Positions 37,326 to 46,440 of a DNA stretch of 64,000 nt are shown piece by piece (position 1 is the stretch's first letter; the number at the start of each line of letters is the position of its first letter). The DNA comes from Bacteroidota bacterium (GTDB lineage Bacteria > Bacteroidota > Bacteroidia > Flavobacteriales > Flavobacteriaceae): assembly GCA_020161455.1 (NCBI GenBank), contig JAIUNZ010000007.1, positions 62,001-126,000 of the forward strand. The letters are read 5' to 3'. The notes under the pieces were generated by a model, which saw only the letters and a list, made by a program, of their open reading frames with translations, did no database searches and was not told the origin of the DNA. The position numbers were made by a program, and so were the translations under genes.

Positions 37326-38731
37326 TAAAAAAATTCATCCTAAAACAAATCAAACAATCCTCTCCAGTCGGAAAACAGTTTGTGGAAACTTTATGGGGCA
37401 AAGACCATACGCTAAAAGCAGAATTCGGAAAGGCAAATAATCTGATCTCAACAACAGGTGACGGATTCTGTATAGACGGCACGAGGTTCATTTCCCTTCC
37501 CAAAAGCAGAGAAAATCTATTAATTGTGGCTAGTAGTGGTCGTGGTAAAACTCAAATAAATGTGTTTCCATTTATATTGAACGCCAAAGGGAAGCATTCC
37601 CTTATTGTTAATGACCCCAGTTCTGAACTCAGTAGTACAATTCCATATCTTGAATCAGTCGGTTATAAATGTTTTATATTGGACTTTGCAAAGAAAACTG
37701 GAGTCTATTTCAACCCTTTGGATGGTTGTGCCAATAACAACCTTACCCAAATGCGTAAAGTTGCCAAAACTCTGCTTAGTGCAACCACCAAAGACACCGA
37801 AGATTTTTTTAGTATTTCAGCTGAGGATTGTTTGGTATTGTTCATCCAGTTCTTGATGGAATCCGAACCTGTTCAGTTTAGAAATTTAGCCAATGTGTAT
37901 AGGTTGATACTCGAGTATCAGGCGAGTCCGCATCTGATTGAAAACCTTGTAACCACCAAAGGTTCGGAAGATGTTTTTAGAAAATTCAGAGCATTGGCAG
38001 GAGCGTCTGAGAATACAAGAAAGTCAATTGTGGCAAGTGCCTTAACTGCTTTGTCGTTTATTGGAGAAGACCCAACGCTGTGTGATATTACTTCCCGAAC
38101 CACTATCCGTTTTGAGGATTTTAGAACACGACCACACGCTTTGTTTGTCCACGTACCCATAGGCGATGTAAAATTTTATTCAGCTATTGTATCGCTATTT
38201 TTTCAAGAGTTTTACCGCTTTGCATTCAGTTATTTACCTAATGATAGTGAACTCGATATCTGCATGGTCATGGACGAATTTGATACTTTAACTTCAATTC
38301 AGGGATATTCTGAAATTATTTCCAATGCAAGGAAATTTAAAATCCCACAGCAACTGATTTTACAATCTGAAGCCTTGCTCAGTAAGTATGGAGATAAGGC
38401 TAAGAACATCCTTAACAACTGTAATGTAAAATGTTATTACGGAGGCTTGGGTCAGGAAGCGTATGATTTGGAGAGAATACTCGGAAACTTTGAGTATAAG
38501 GATGATAAATCAGGAGCTATCCGACAGCGTGCTTTAATGACTGCTTCTGAAATCCGTGAGATGAAGGATGAAATATTGGTCATCCCATCGGGAGAAAAAC
38601 CACTCAAAGTTCCCATTACTCCTGCATACAAGCAAAAGCTATTGGTAGCAAAACTTAACACCCGACCAAAAAGCAAACCACAACCTGTGCAATATAGCGT
38701 CAGCTATATAGACCTTTCCATTTACAGATAA
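37322..38731 (+). CDS. Type IV coupling protein (VirD4/TraG-like ATPase)
   Basis: A 469-residue protein with Walker A LLIVASSGRGKTQINVF (about residues 61-77), HSLIVNDPSSELSST (VirD4-type DPKGE variant), Walker B DICMVMDEFDTLTSIQ and PQQLILQSEALLSKYG. Coupling proteins link the relaxase-DNA complex to a secretion channel at the inner membrane. There is no N-terminal membrane anchor; the small membrane protein encoded just upstream may provide it. With only relaxase and coupling protein, the element is probably mobilisable and uses another element's channel. All glycines GGN. Confidence 0.85.
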   Translation: MIKKFILKQIKQSSPVGKQFVETLWGKDHTLKAEFGKANNLISTTGDGFCIDGTRFISLPKSRENLLIVASSGRGKTQINVFPFILNAKGKHSLIVNDPSSELSSTIPYLESVGYKCFILDFAKKTGVYFNPLDGCANNNLTQMRKVAKTLLSATTKDTEDFFSISAEDCLVLFIQFLMESEPVQFRNLANVYRLILEYQASPHLIENLVTTKGSEDVFRKFRALAGASENTRKSIVASALTALSFIGEDPTLCDITSRTTIRFEDFRTRPHALFVHVPIGDVKFYSAIVSLFFQEFYRFAFSYLPNDSELDICMVMDEFDTLTSIQGYSEIISNARKFKIPQQLILQSEALLSKYGDKAKNILNNCNVKCYYGGLGQEAYDLERILGNFEYKDDKSGAIRQRALMTASEIREMKDEILVIPSGEKPLKVPITPAYKQKLLVAKLNTRPKSKPQPVQYSVSYIDLSIYR

Positions 38732-38766
38732 GAACCATTTTCAATAACCGTATAAACTTTAGTATA

Positions 38767-39087
38767 ATGAAACTGATAACAAAAGCACTTGAAGAACGAT
38801 TTGAGAAAATCGGAGACCAGTCGCAAAGCATCGACCCAATTTTCATTGCCAAGTTCTTTAATCCTTGTGGAAGCCAGACTTGGTATGCAACAGAATATGA
38901 TAAAGAGACCAATATCTGCTTTGGCTATGTGACGGGAATGGCATTTGATGAATGGGGTACTTTCTCCATAGAAGAACTGGAAGCCCTGAAACTGCCTTTC
39001 GGATTAAAAATTGAACGTGACCTTTACTTTAAAGAAATCCGTTCCAATAAGTTTATTCAAGACAGGGAGCAGGAATTCGAGCGTTAA
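38767..39087 (+). CDS. DUF2958 protein, first of a tandem pair
   Basis: A 106-residue protein: MKLITKALEERFEKIGDQSQ, then PIFIAKFFNPCGSQTWYATEY, DEWGTFSIEEL and IERDLYFKEI. This is the DUF2958 pattern, widespread next to plasmid and integrative-element genes with no known activity. The following gene repeats the same layout, so this is a tandem duplication. Probably part of the mobilisation operon. Confidence 0.8.
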   Translation: MKLITKALEERFEKIGDQSQSIDPIFIAKFFNPCGSQTWYATEYDKETNICFGYVTGMAFDEWGTFSIEELEALKLPFGLKIERDLYFKEIRSNKFIQDREQEFER

Positions 39088-39109
39088 TTTTAAATCAAAT
39101 CATTAAAAG

Positions 39110-39457
39110 ATGAAACTGATAACTAAAGAATTGAAAAACCGCTTTGCTGAAATAGGTGTTCAATCTCAAAACTCTGACCCCATAATTGTTGCTAAGTTTT
39201 TTGATAAGACGAGAAAATTGGAATGGTATGCAATCGAGTATAATCCTAAAAACCTAACGTGTAGCTGTTATCTCAAGGGATTTACCGATGAATGGGGAGT
39301 ATTTTATATCCCAAATCTAGAATCCGCAGAACGTCCTCTTGGATTAACTATTGAACGAGATATTTATTTTAAAGAAATCAAACTTAGTGAGTTGATGAGA
39401 GAACAAAACAAGCATACTGATATAGACAAAAAACAGGTCTCTGATTTAGAACGCTAA
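39110..39457 (+). CDS. DUF2958 protein, second of a tandem pair
   Basis: A 115-residue protein: MKLITKELKNRFAEIGVQSQ, PIIVAKFFDKTRKLEWYAIEY, DEWGVFYIPNL, IERDIYFKEI, clearly paralogous to its neighbour 22 bases upstream. A short lysine-rich tail differs. Its TAA stop shares a base with the next ATG (TAATG), giving tight coupling to the relaxase-accessory gene. Confidence 0.8.
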   Translation: MKLITKELKNRFAEIGVQSQNSDPIIVAKFFDKTRKLEWYAIEYNPKNLTCSCYLKGFTDEWGVFYIPNLESAERPLGLTIERDIYFKEIKLSELMREQNKHTDIDKKQVSDLER

Positions 39458-39906
39458 TGGCACAAGACTTTCCCTATAAAAGCCTTCATGAGTATTTGGA
39501 CAAAGTTTTCGTGGGTTTAACCCCATCTGAAGACGAGATTGCCCAAGCAAAAAAGGAATATTGGAAAGCCTACAACACCCACCTGAAGCAGAACCAAAGA
39601 AGAAAACGCAAGGAGTTAACCATTGCTTTTGAAAAAAAAGAGTGGCAGTCATTATTGGAAAGATTAAATCCAAATCAATCCCTGCACAGCTATATCAAGG
39701 AACTGCTGAACCATCATATTGATAATACCCCAATAGTTACAAATACCATCATACAGGATACTACCCAAATTGAACAACAGCTTTTTTTGGTAACGGATTA
39801 TTTGGAAGGACTGGTCTATCAAAGACGGCATATTGATAAGGACAGCATCTCAACACTTGAACAATTGCTTTACAAGTTGCAGGAATTATTAGAAGATAAA
39901 TTTTAG
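39457..39906 (+). CDS. Probable relaxosome accessory protein (MobC-like)
   Basis: A 149-residue basic protein. KQNQRRKRKELTIAFEKKEW followed by LHSYIKELLNHHI (about residues 45-88) resembles the ribbon-helix-helix DNA-binding part of MobC-type accessory proteins; the C-terminal helices (QQLFLVTDYLEGLVY) could mediate multimerisation. It lies between DUF2958 and the relaxase gene, 4 bases from the latter, the usual place for an oriT-binding partner. Family call by position and fold impression, not by a firm motif. Confidence 0.6.
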   Translation: MAQDFPYKSLHEYLDKVFVGLTPSEDEIAQAKKEYWKAYNTHLKQNQRRKRKELTIAFEKKEWQSLLERLNPNQSLHSYIKELLNHHIDNTPIVTNTIIQDTTQIEQQLFLVTDYLEGLVYQRRHIDKDSISTLEQLLYKLQELLEDKF

Positions 39907-39910
39907 ACAA

Positions 39911-40768
39911 ATGATAATCAAAAGTAAATCATACAAGAACACCCGAAGTTTTACAACCGTACTGGGTTATATCTTCCGTGAGAATGAGAAAGACCAGTCC
40001 TTTATGCTAACCAAGTTTATCAAAGGCAAAAATCTATCTGTGGAGGAGTTGCACAACCAGTTCTTATCTAATGAAACCTTACGGGTTAACAGACGGAAAA
40101 ATAATGTCGTGCTGTATATGGATATATTGTCATTCCATCCCGATGATGCACAAAGACTCAACAACGAGAAACTATATCAGATTACGTTAAAATATTTATC
40201 ACTGAGAGCTCCAAAGTCACTAGCCGTTGCAACTGTCCATAGAAATGAGAAAGACCACACTCATCTCCATATTTGTTTTTCGGGAATCGAGTATAAAACA
40301 GGAAAGTCCATCCGAATTTCAAAGGAGGATTTCAAGCAAAAGGTAAAACTGCCAATGGAGAAATTCCAGCAGGATGTGTTTCCAGAACTGTTGCTTTCCA
40401 AAATCCGACACGAAAAATCCATTTTCCCGAAAAAGGAACTCAAAAAGGAATCAGAAAAGATACTGGAAGCCAATGGAGGATTATCGGAAAAACAACAAAT
40501 ATTAAAACTGTTAGAAGAAGTTTTCAAAACGGCAAAATCAGAACAGGATTTTTATCAGCAAATTGAAAATAAGGGAGTCAAACTTTACACCCGAAATGGA
40601 AAAATTACGGGGATTGTTGGCAATAGAAAGTTCAGGTTTGCAAAGCTCGGATATACTTCCGAGATATTGCTGTCGCTTGAGCAAAATTCAACGCTTGAAA
40701 AACGAATGGAACTGCTCCAAAAAGTAAAAGAAAATGAGCAACAGCGAAACCGAAATTCCAAATTTTAA
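39911..40768 (+). CDS. MOBP-like relaxase
   Basis: A 285-residue protein. An N-terminal tyrosine region (SKSYKNTRSFTTVLGYIF) precedes the three-histidine metal site VHRNEKDHTHLHICFSG (about residues 113-129, H-x-DH-x-H-x-H). Relaxases nick one strand at oriT and pilot it to the recipient. At 285 residues it is a minimal version with only a short C-terminal helical part. The upstream MobC-like gene and the downstream paired hairpins suggest a complete mobilisation set. Confidence 0.85.
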   Translation: MIIKSKSYKNTRSFTTVLGYIFRENEKDQSFMLTKFIKGKNLSVEELHNQFLSNETLRVNRRKNNVVLYMDILSFHPDDAQRLNNEKLYQITLKYLSLRAPKSLAVATVHRNEKDHTHLHICFSGIEYKTGKSIRISKEDFKQKVKLPMEKFQQDVFPELLLSKIRHEKSIFPKKELKKESEKILEANGGLSEKQQILKLLEEVFKTAKSEQDFYQQIENKGVKLYTRNGKITGIVGNRKFRFAKLGYTSEILLSLEQNSTLEKRMELLQKVKENEQQRNRNSKF

Positions 40769-40801
40769 GAGGATTAGCACAAGGATAAGTTAAGGGTTTT
40801 T

Positions 40802-40860
40802 AGGGAAGTATTCCCTGAACAGGTTGCATTTGTAAGGTCGTTCAGACCGTCATAATGCAA
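40802..40860 (+). other. Candidate origin of transfer: paired hairpins after the relaxase
   Basis: AGGGAA/TTCCCT (40802-40816, 3-base loop), then a two-step hairpin TTGCATT ... AATGCAA (40824-40830 with 40854-40860) enclosing GGTC/GACC. Such inverted repeats beside a relaxase gene are typical of oriT; no nic site can be assigned from sequence alone. Confidence 0.4.
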
Positions 40861-40956
40861 TCCTGCACAAGACCCCAAACAAGCCATTTTCCAAGCTAAT
40901 ATTCCCTTAATATATAGGTAAAGACTTTATTATTCAACACTTAAGTGTTAACTTTC

Positions 40957-41112
40957 ATGAAATATCAACCTCAAAATAATGTCCAAAATACAGCGAAAAA
41001 CCAGCCAGTTTTTTCTGAAAAAACGATGGCTGAAATCAGGCTAAAATTGAGGCAGTTTGTAGAGATTGAATGCCTGAATCATTCAAAGAAAAAAATTTCA
41101 AGTAGCAAATGA
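40957..41112 (+). CDS. Small protein coupled to the integrase
   Basis: A 51-residue basic protein (MKYQPQNNVQNTAKNQPVFS, then EIRLKLRQFVEIECLNH). Its stop TGA overlaps the ATG of the serine recombinase (ATGA), so it is co-translated with it. A similar small ORF before the integrase suggests an excision or regulatory factor. Read in code 25 it would gain three residues and then stop at TAA. Confidence 0.55.
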   Translation: MKYQPQNNVQNTAKNQPVFSEKTMAEIRLKLRQFVEIECLNHSKKKISSSK

Positions 41113-42644
41113 AAAACGTAATAATTTATACAAGAGTAAGTACAGAAAATCAAAAAGAAAAAGGATTTTCACTTCGCCATCAAAAGGAACAACTGGAGAA
41201 TTATTGTCAGCAATATGGATATACTATTTTGTGTCATTTTGAAGAAGACCATTCTGCTAAAAACTTTTCCTCACGTCCTGAATTTCAAAAGCTAGTGCGT
41301 TATGCTAAATCGAATCAGAAAAAGATAGATGCACTGCTTTTTTTGAAGTGGGATCGATTTTCAAGAAACGTAGAAATGTCGTTCCGAGTCATTCGAGAAT
41401 TCAAGGAAATGGGTATTCAAGTTAATAGTATAGAACAACCATTGGATTTGAGTCAGCCCGATTCTAAAGTTTTATTGGCGGTTTATTTGGTTATACCAGA
41501 AATCGAGAATGATAAAAATAGTCTTCGTACAATTGATGGTCTTCGTAAAGCCATGAAAGAAGGCTGTTTTACTGGCGTTGCTCCAAAGGGATATTTACAT
41601 ACTCGTAATTCAGATGGAAAATCTACTTTGATGCCCGACCCGATAATTGCTCCACTAATAGAAAGTGCTTTTGTAATGTATAGTCAAGGTATTTATTCGG
41701 CAGAAGAGGTGCGACACAAACATTTGCCACTCGGTTTAAAAATCTCACGAAATGGATTTTTAAGTTTACTTAAGAATCCAACCTATATGGGAAAAATATA
41801 TATTAAGTCGTATAAAAAAGAGGAGGAAGTACTGGTTGAAGGATTACATTCTGCTTTAGTTGATAGTGAAACCTTTAATAAAGTGCAACTTATTTTAAAA
41901 GGTAAATACAAAACTCCTACTAAAACTTTAACCGAGATTGATGCTGAACTACCATTACGTGGCTTTTTGATTTGTCCTACTTGTAAAAAGACATTAACTG
42001 GTTCAGGAAGCAAAGGCAGGGAAGGAAAGAATACTTATTTCTATTATCATTGTACACGCTATTGTAGTGTACGGCATAAAGCAATCGAAGTGAATAAATT
42101 GTTTGAAGAAATGTTGGAATCATTAAAAATTGATGAGGATTGGGAAACAGTATATAAATCGATGCTAGAAGAACGTTTTGATGAAAATCAAACCAATAAA
42201 CTAACAATGATAACTTCTTTGCAACGTGAACAAGAAAACTTACATAAGCGTTTGGAAATGGCAGAAGACCATTTATTCGAAAAGCAGATTGATGTAAGCA
42301 CTTTTAATACTATGAAACAACGTATTGATTTACGCATGATGGAAATTAAAGACGAGTTAAAATCTCTTCAAAAGAAAGACAGTTTTTTTGAAAAGCATCT
42401 TCGGGAAGGTATTTCATTTCTTGGAGGTGTGGATAGAGTATATAAAAACGGAACAACTGATGTCAAACGAAAAATTATTAAAACAATTTTCTGTGACAAA
42501 CTTACCTATCACAATCATTATTTTGCTACTCCTAAGCTAGAAGAGACCATAGCCATGATTTTGTTTCGAGATAAACGAGTACGTGAATTGAGGGTTGATG
42601 TGGAAAAAAGTGCTTCTAGTGTAGCGGTTCGAGAAATCGCTTAA
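41109..42644 (+). CDS. Large serine recombinase (site-specific integrase), standard code
   Basis: A 511-residue protein. Resolvase domain (NVIIYTRVSTENQKEKGFSL, catalytic Ser in RVST, about residue 10), DRFSRN, and the E helix (VYLVIPEIENDKNSLRTIDG). The recombinase domain includes GVAPKGYLHTRN. The zinc ribbon is LICPTCKKTLTG ... YYHCTRYCSV, then a coiled coil (about residues 370-440). It integrates or excises the element and sits at its right end, 114 bases before tRNA-Asn. It is unrelated in detail to the code-25 recombinase at 16197. The stop is TAA and glycines are GGN. Confidence 0.9.
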   Translation: MKNVIIYTRVSTENQKEKGFSLRHQKEQLENYCQQYGYTILCHFEEDHSAKNFSSRPEFQKLVRYAKSNQKKIDALLFLKWDRFSRNVEMSFRVIREFKEMGIQVNSIEQPLDLSQPDSKVLLAVYLVIPEIENDKNSLRTIDGLRKAMKEGCFTGVAPKGYLHTRNSDGKSTLMPDPIIAPLIESAFVMYSQGIYSAEEVRHKHLPLGLKISRNGFLSLLKNPTYMGKIYIKSYKKEEEVLVEGLHSALVDSETFNKVQLILKGKYKTPTKTLTEIDAELPLRGFLICPTCKKTLTGSGSKGREGKNTYFYYHCTRYCSVRHKAIEVNKLFEEMLESLKIDEDWETVYKSMLEERFDENQTNKLTMITSLQREQENLHKRLEMAEDHLFEKQIDVSTFNTMKQRIDLRMMEIKDELKSLQKKDSFFEKHLREGISFLGGVDRVYKNGTTDVKRKIIKTIFCDKLTYHNHYFATPKLEETIAMILFRDKRVRELRVDVEKSASSVAVREIA

Positions 42645-42681
42645 AAAACCCATAATTTTGTTTTATACATCTCGAACCGCT
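42623..42681. repeat. Inverted repeat at the element's right end
   Basis: AGCGGTTCGAGA (42623-42634, inside the recombinase 3' end) and TCTCGAACCGCT (42670-42681) are perfect inverse copies, followed by a T6 run. It may be the integrase terminator or part of the attachment region. The core GGTTCGAG resembles a tRNA T-arm. Confidence 0.5.
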
Positions 42682-42723
42682 TTTTTGGCTCGTAACTATT
42701 TAAAAATCAAAATATTATAAATA

Positions 42724-42751
42724 GACAAAGCCGCTAAATAGCGGCTTTGTC
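42724..42751. terminator. Terminator of tRNA-Asn
   Basis: GACAAAGCCGC/GCGGCTTTGTC forms a perfect 11-bp stem with a 6-base loop, 8 bases downstream of the tRNA 3' end on the minus strand. It probably ends the tRNA transcript and also insulates the integrated element. Confidence 0.75.
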
Positions 42752-42758
42752 ATAAAAG

Positions 42759-42832
42759 CTCCCCCTCTTGGGCTCGAACCAAGGACCCTCTGATTAACAG
42801 TCAGATGCTCTAACCAACTGAGCTAAGGAGGA
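42759..42832 (-). tRNA. tRNA-Asn (GUU)
   Basis: A 74-base gene on the minus strand. The 7-bp acceptor stem (TCCTCCT with AGGGGGA), D arm AGCTC...GAGC, anticodon loop CTGTTAA with GTT, T arm CTTGG/CCAAG with TTCGAGC and discriminator G all fit tRNA-Asn. CCA is not encoded. tRNA genes are frequent neighbours of integrated elements, and the serine integrase ends 114 bases away. Confidence 0.95.
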
Positions 42833-42915
42833 AGATGTTTTATCTTTTAAGCGGTTGCAAAGATAGAACGAATTTTATTTTTTGCAAATAATTTAACTAC
42901 TATTTTTAAAAAAAA

Positions 42916-44262
42916 TTATTTGCCGACAATTGCCTTGTAAATATCATTACCATTTGCGAACAACAACAATGAAATAAGCAAAACAAAACCAACTAATTGA
43001 GCACGTTCCATAAACTTATCGCTTGGTGTTTTTCCTGTTATCATTTCGTATAATAAAAACATAACATGACCACCATCTAAAGCAGGAATTGGTAATAAAT
43101 TCATTACTCCTAACATAATTGATAGTAATGCGGTAATATTCCAAAAAGTTTCCCAGCTCCAAGTGTCGGGAAACACATTATAAATAGCCGCAAAGCCGCC
43201 AACACCCTTGTATGCTCCCGTATTTGGGTTGAATATTGCTTTTAATTGTTTCCAATAGTTACTTAATTGTGTAACTCCTTTATCAATTCCTATTGGAAAT
43301 GATTCTAAGAAACCATAGCTTTCTTTACTAAATTTATAGTAGCCTAATTTTTCTAAATTATCTTCTTTAAGTCCACCAGATATAACACCTAGTTTTCCTT
43401 CATTGTTGATTTGCAAACTAACAGCAACCTCTTTATTATCTCTAAGAACAACAGCTGCTACTTTTTGACCTTTGTGTTCTTCGAAATATTTTAATGCTTC
43501 ATCATAATATTTTGCAGATGTTCCACCTACTGATACTAATATATCCTTAGCCATTAAAACATCTTTGTTGGCTGATTCGTCAGAAATACTTGAAACAACA
43601 AATGGAATTCTTAATCTGATGACTTCTTTTTTATTTTCGTCAAGAATTTTACCAATGAAATTAACTGGTAAATCTATTTCTACATTTTGACCATTGCGTT
43701 CAACAATTATTTTTTTAGACATCAATATATCCAAGCTAACCGAAGGTACAAAACGCTCAACAGGAGTTCCATCAACAGACACTATTCTATCACCAGTTTT
43801 AATTCCTGCTTTTTCAACTACTGGATTGGTTACCCAAACTCCATCTTTAAGGTCGTTGTTTTTGATGTAATAATCGCCATAGACATACGTCATTCCAATA
43901 TAAATAATGAATGCTAGTATAAAGTTAACGGTTACCCCACCAAGCATAATAATCAAACGTTGCCAAGCTGGTTTGGAGCGAAATTCCCACGGTTGTGCTT
44001 CGCCTTGCATTTGTTCTTTGTCCATGCTTTCGTCAATCATTCCAGCAATTTTCACATAACCGCCAAGTGGTAGCCATCCAATTCCGTATTCGGTTTCGCC
44101 TATTTTCTTTTTTAATAATGAATATTTCACATCAAAAAATAAATAGAACTTTTCAACTCGAGTTTTAAATAATTTGGCAGGAATAAAGTGTCCTAATTCG
44201 TGAAGTATGATAAGTATTGATAAACTCAATAAAAATTGAGATAATTTAATTACGATTTCCAT
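42916..44262 (-). CDS. rseP: Site-2 protease RseP/RIP
   Basis: A 448-residue inner-membrane protease. ILHELGHFIPAK near residue 20-31 is the HExxH zinc motif, GGYVKIAGM follows, one or two PDZ domains occupy about 150-310, and NLLPIPALDGGHVMF near residue 390 supplies the third metal ligand. RseP performs regulated intramembrane proteolysis of anti-sigma factors and clears signal-peptide remnants. This is core chromosome, the first gene beyond the tRNA. It stands alone on the minus strand with about 80 bases to the next gene. Confidence 0.93.
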   Translation of the reverse strand: MEIVIKLSQFLLSLSILIILHELGHFIPAKLFKTRVEKFYLFFDVKYSLLKKKIGETEYGIGWLPLGGYVKIAGMIDESMDKEQMQGEAQPWEFRSKPAWQRLIIMLGGVTVNFILAFIIYIGMTYVYGDYYIKNNDLKDGVWVTNPVVEKAGIKTGDRIVSVDGTPVERFVPSVSLDILMSKKIIVERNGQNVEIDLPVNFIGKILDENKKEVIRLRIPFVVSSISDESANKDVLMAKDILVSVGGTSAKYYDEALKYFEEHKGQKVAAVVLRDNKEVAVSLQINNEGKLGVISGGLKEDNLEKLGYYKFSKESYGFLESFPIGIDKGVTQLSNYWKQLKAIFNPNTGAYKGVGGFAAIYNVFPDTWSWETFWNITALLSIMLGVMNLLPIPALDGGHVMFLLYEMITGKTPSDKFMERAQLVGFVLLISLLLFANGNDIYKAIVGK

Positions 44263-44343
44263 TCTTTAATTTTAATTCTTTTTTAAATAAGCGCACAAAA
44301 GTAAGGTTTTCGAACAAGCCTTTGGAATATTTTTCAAAATAGA

Positions 44344-46263
44344 TTATTGTTTTATGATTCTTTTGTGAAATTTACCTTGATTAGTATTCAATTGTAGTTC
44401 ATAAACTCCATTTGAAAGACTTTCGATTGTCAAATCATTTTCATTTGATTTCAAAACCATTTGTCCTAAAGAATTATAAAGTGTTACAGATTCAATTGAT
44501 AAATCATTCGGTTTTTGAATATGTAAAATGGAATTTGTTGGGTTAGGAAAAACAGAAATTGTCTGATTCCATTCAACATTAGAGTTTTGTAATGTTGCTG
44601 TTGAATTTCTTGCAATTAAATGCTGTTCTGGGTCAAAAACAACATTTGTGATAGTAAAAGGGATATTAACAATAAACTCTTGATTGTCAAATGTGTTTTC
44701 TAAAACAATATCTTGTTCTTCACCATTTGAGCCATAAACTCTTACAGGCACTGGCATTTCAAAATAACTTACAGAAGCATCGGATTGCGTTTGTGAAACA
44801 ACAAATTTTGCTTGCCCAGAACCCCAATTTTGAGCAGTGATGTCGTAAGTTGGGTATCCTTCATTGTAAACCCAGTCATCAAAAAACTCGGTTAAGTCTT
44901 GACCGTAAACTGCTTCTAAATGTGATTTTAAATCAGTTGTAACGGCATATTTATAAGCTAAATTTGGGTCGGCTAAATAATTACGTAAAGCTTGAAAAAA
45001 AGCAGTATCGCCCATTTTGAAACGTAACATCTCTAAAATCATGGCGCCTTTGTTATAGCTTAATCGACTGCTGAAAATTCTATTTACGTTAGTCGCCTCA
45101 ACATCATCAAGATAAACATTCCCGTTAGGACTCGAGGTTATATAATCGACCATGTCTATTTTTTCGGCAATGAATGAATCTAAACCATCAAAATTCTCGA
45201 TGACTAAAGCGGCCAAATAAGTTGCAAAACCTTCATTGAGCCAAATATCTTTCCAAGAACCGCAAGTAATTTTGTCGCCAAACCATTGATGACCCATTTC
45301 GTGAGCAATTAGTTGTCTATCAAAACCCACCATGAATGAAACTGTAGTGTGTTCCATTCCTCCACCCCAACCAAATTGAGCATGACCATATTTTTCATTG
45401 TGGAATGGGTAAATTTCAAATAAATTCTCATACAACTCTAAAATGGCAGGTGTTTCACTCAATTGTGGTTGAATTGATGCAAAATTTTCGGGATAGATGT
45501 AATTTATAATTGGATATTCATTTGGAGCTGTTCCTCCAACTTGATTATAAACAGTGTAATTTGTAACGGCGATTGCAATTAAATAAGCAGGTATTGGATA
45601 GCCATGATGAAAATGGGTTGTTTTGTTAGCTCCATTAATTACTGGAGCTTCGGGCTCAATACCATTAGAAACACCAATGTATTGAGAAGGAGCTGTTATA
45701 TAAACATCAATACTATCTACTTTATCATTTAAATCTTGTTTACAAGGCCACCAATCTCTAGCACCGAAAGGCTCTGAAAGTGTCCAAATAATTGGAGTTC
45801 CATTATGTGTACTTTTAACAAAAGAGTCAAATCCATTATTTGGTGGAACACCCGAATAAGTTACTTCGATGGTAGCCGAAGTACCTGCTAACTGTGTAGA
45901 TGGAAGTGTAATCACTAATTCATTGTTCGAGTTTTCGGTAAAACTTAAATTTGTTGCACCTTTTTTTATAACGCTTGCAGTTAATTCATTAGCAAAATCA
46001 AATGTTATTGAATTCATGTTTGTCAATGCCGTAAACGTGGTTGTTATTTTGCCACTCACAAATTTTACTGCTGGATTTACAGTAAATTCAAGTTTTTGAT
46101 ACGTTACATCGTAATTAGCTGTATTTGGATTTGCTTGAAAATTAGCAATTCTTGATGCTGAATTCATTTCTGCTTCCGCTATTGTTTTGGTAGTGCTTTC
46201 TTTTTTTTGGCTAAAGACAAAAGAAACGCTAATACAGAAAAAGAATAGATAGATATTTTTCAT
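44344..46263 (-). CDS. Secreted M1-family aminopeptidase with T9SS sorting domain
   Basis: A 639-residue protein. A signal peptide (MKNIYLFFFCISVSFVFSQ) sets the start at 46263. The M1 catalytic part has GGGMEHTTVSF (GAMEN-type loop) and LIAHEMGHQWFGDK with LNEGFATY (HExxH-x18-E). The last 75 residues (VFPNPTNSILHIQKP, YNSLGQMVLK, LSNGVYELQL) form a type A sorting domain for type IX secretion. It removes N-terminal residues from peptides outside the cell for nutrition. The sorting domain ties this region to Bacteroidota. Confidence 0.92.
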   Translation of the reverse strand: MKNIYLFFFCISVSFVFSQKKESTTKTIAEAEMNSASRIANFQANPNTANYDVTYQKLEFTVNPAVKFVSGKITTTFTALTNMNSITFDFANELTASVIKKGATNLSFTENSNNELVITLPSTQLAGTSATIEVTYSGVPPNNGFDSFVKSTHNGTPIIWTLSEPFGARDWWPCKQDLNDKVDSIDVYITAPSQYIGVSNGIEPEAPVINGANKTTHFHHGYPIPAYLIAIAVTNYTVYNQVGGTAPNEYPIINYIYPENFASIQPQLSETPAILELYENLFEIYPFHNEKYGHAQFGWGGGMEHTTVSFMVGFDRQLIAHEMGHQWFGDKITCGSWKDIWLNEGFATYLAALVIENFDGLDSFIAEKIDMVDYITSSPNGNVYLDDVEATNVNRIFSSRLSYNKGAMILEMLRFKMGDTAFFQALRNYLADPNLAYKYAVTTDLKSHLEAVYGQDLTEFFDDWVYNEGYPTYDITAQNWGSGQAKFVVSQTQSDASVSYFEMPVPVRVYGSNGEEQDIVLENTFDNQEFIVNIPFTITNVVFDPEQHLIARNSTATLQNSNVEWNQTISVFPNPTNSILHIQKPNDLSIESVTLYNSLGQMVLKSNENDLTIESLSNGVYELQLNTNQGKFHKRIIKQ

Positions 46264-46440
46264 GATAGTATAGTAATTTTTGCGAATATAATACATATTG
46301 AAGTAAGGTTGTCTTAAAAAAAGATTAATAACAAGACTATAAAGTTGATTTTAATCAAATTAGAAAAAAAACAAGTTTTTAAGGAACTGAATCTATTTCT
46401 AAAACATTTCATTAAATTTGCAACCTTATTAAAGAAAACT

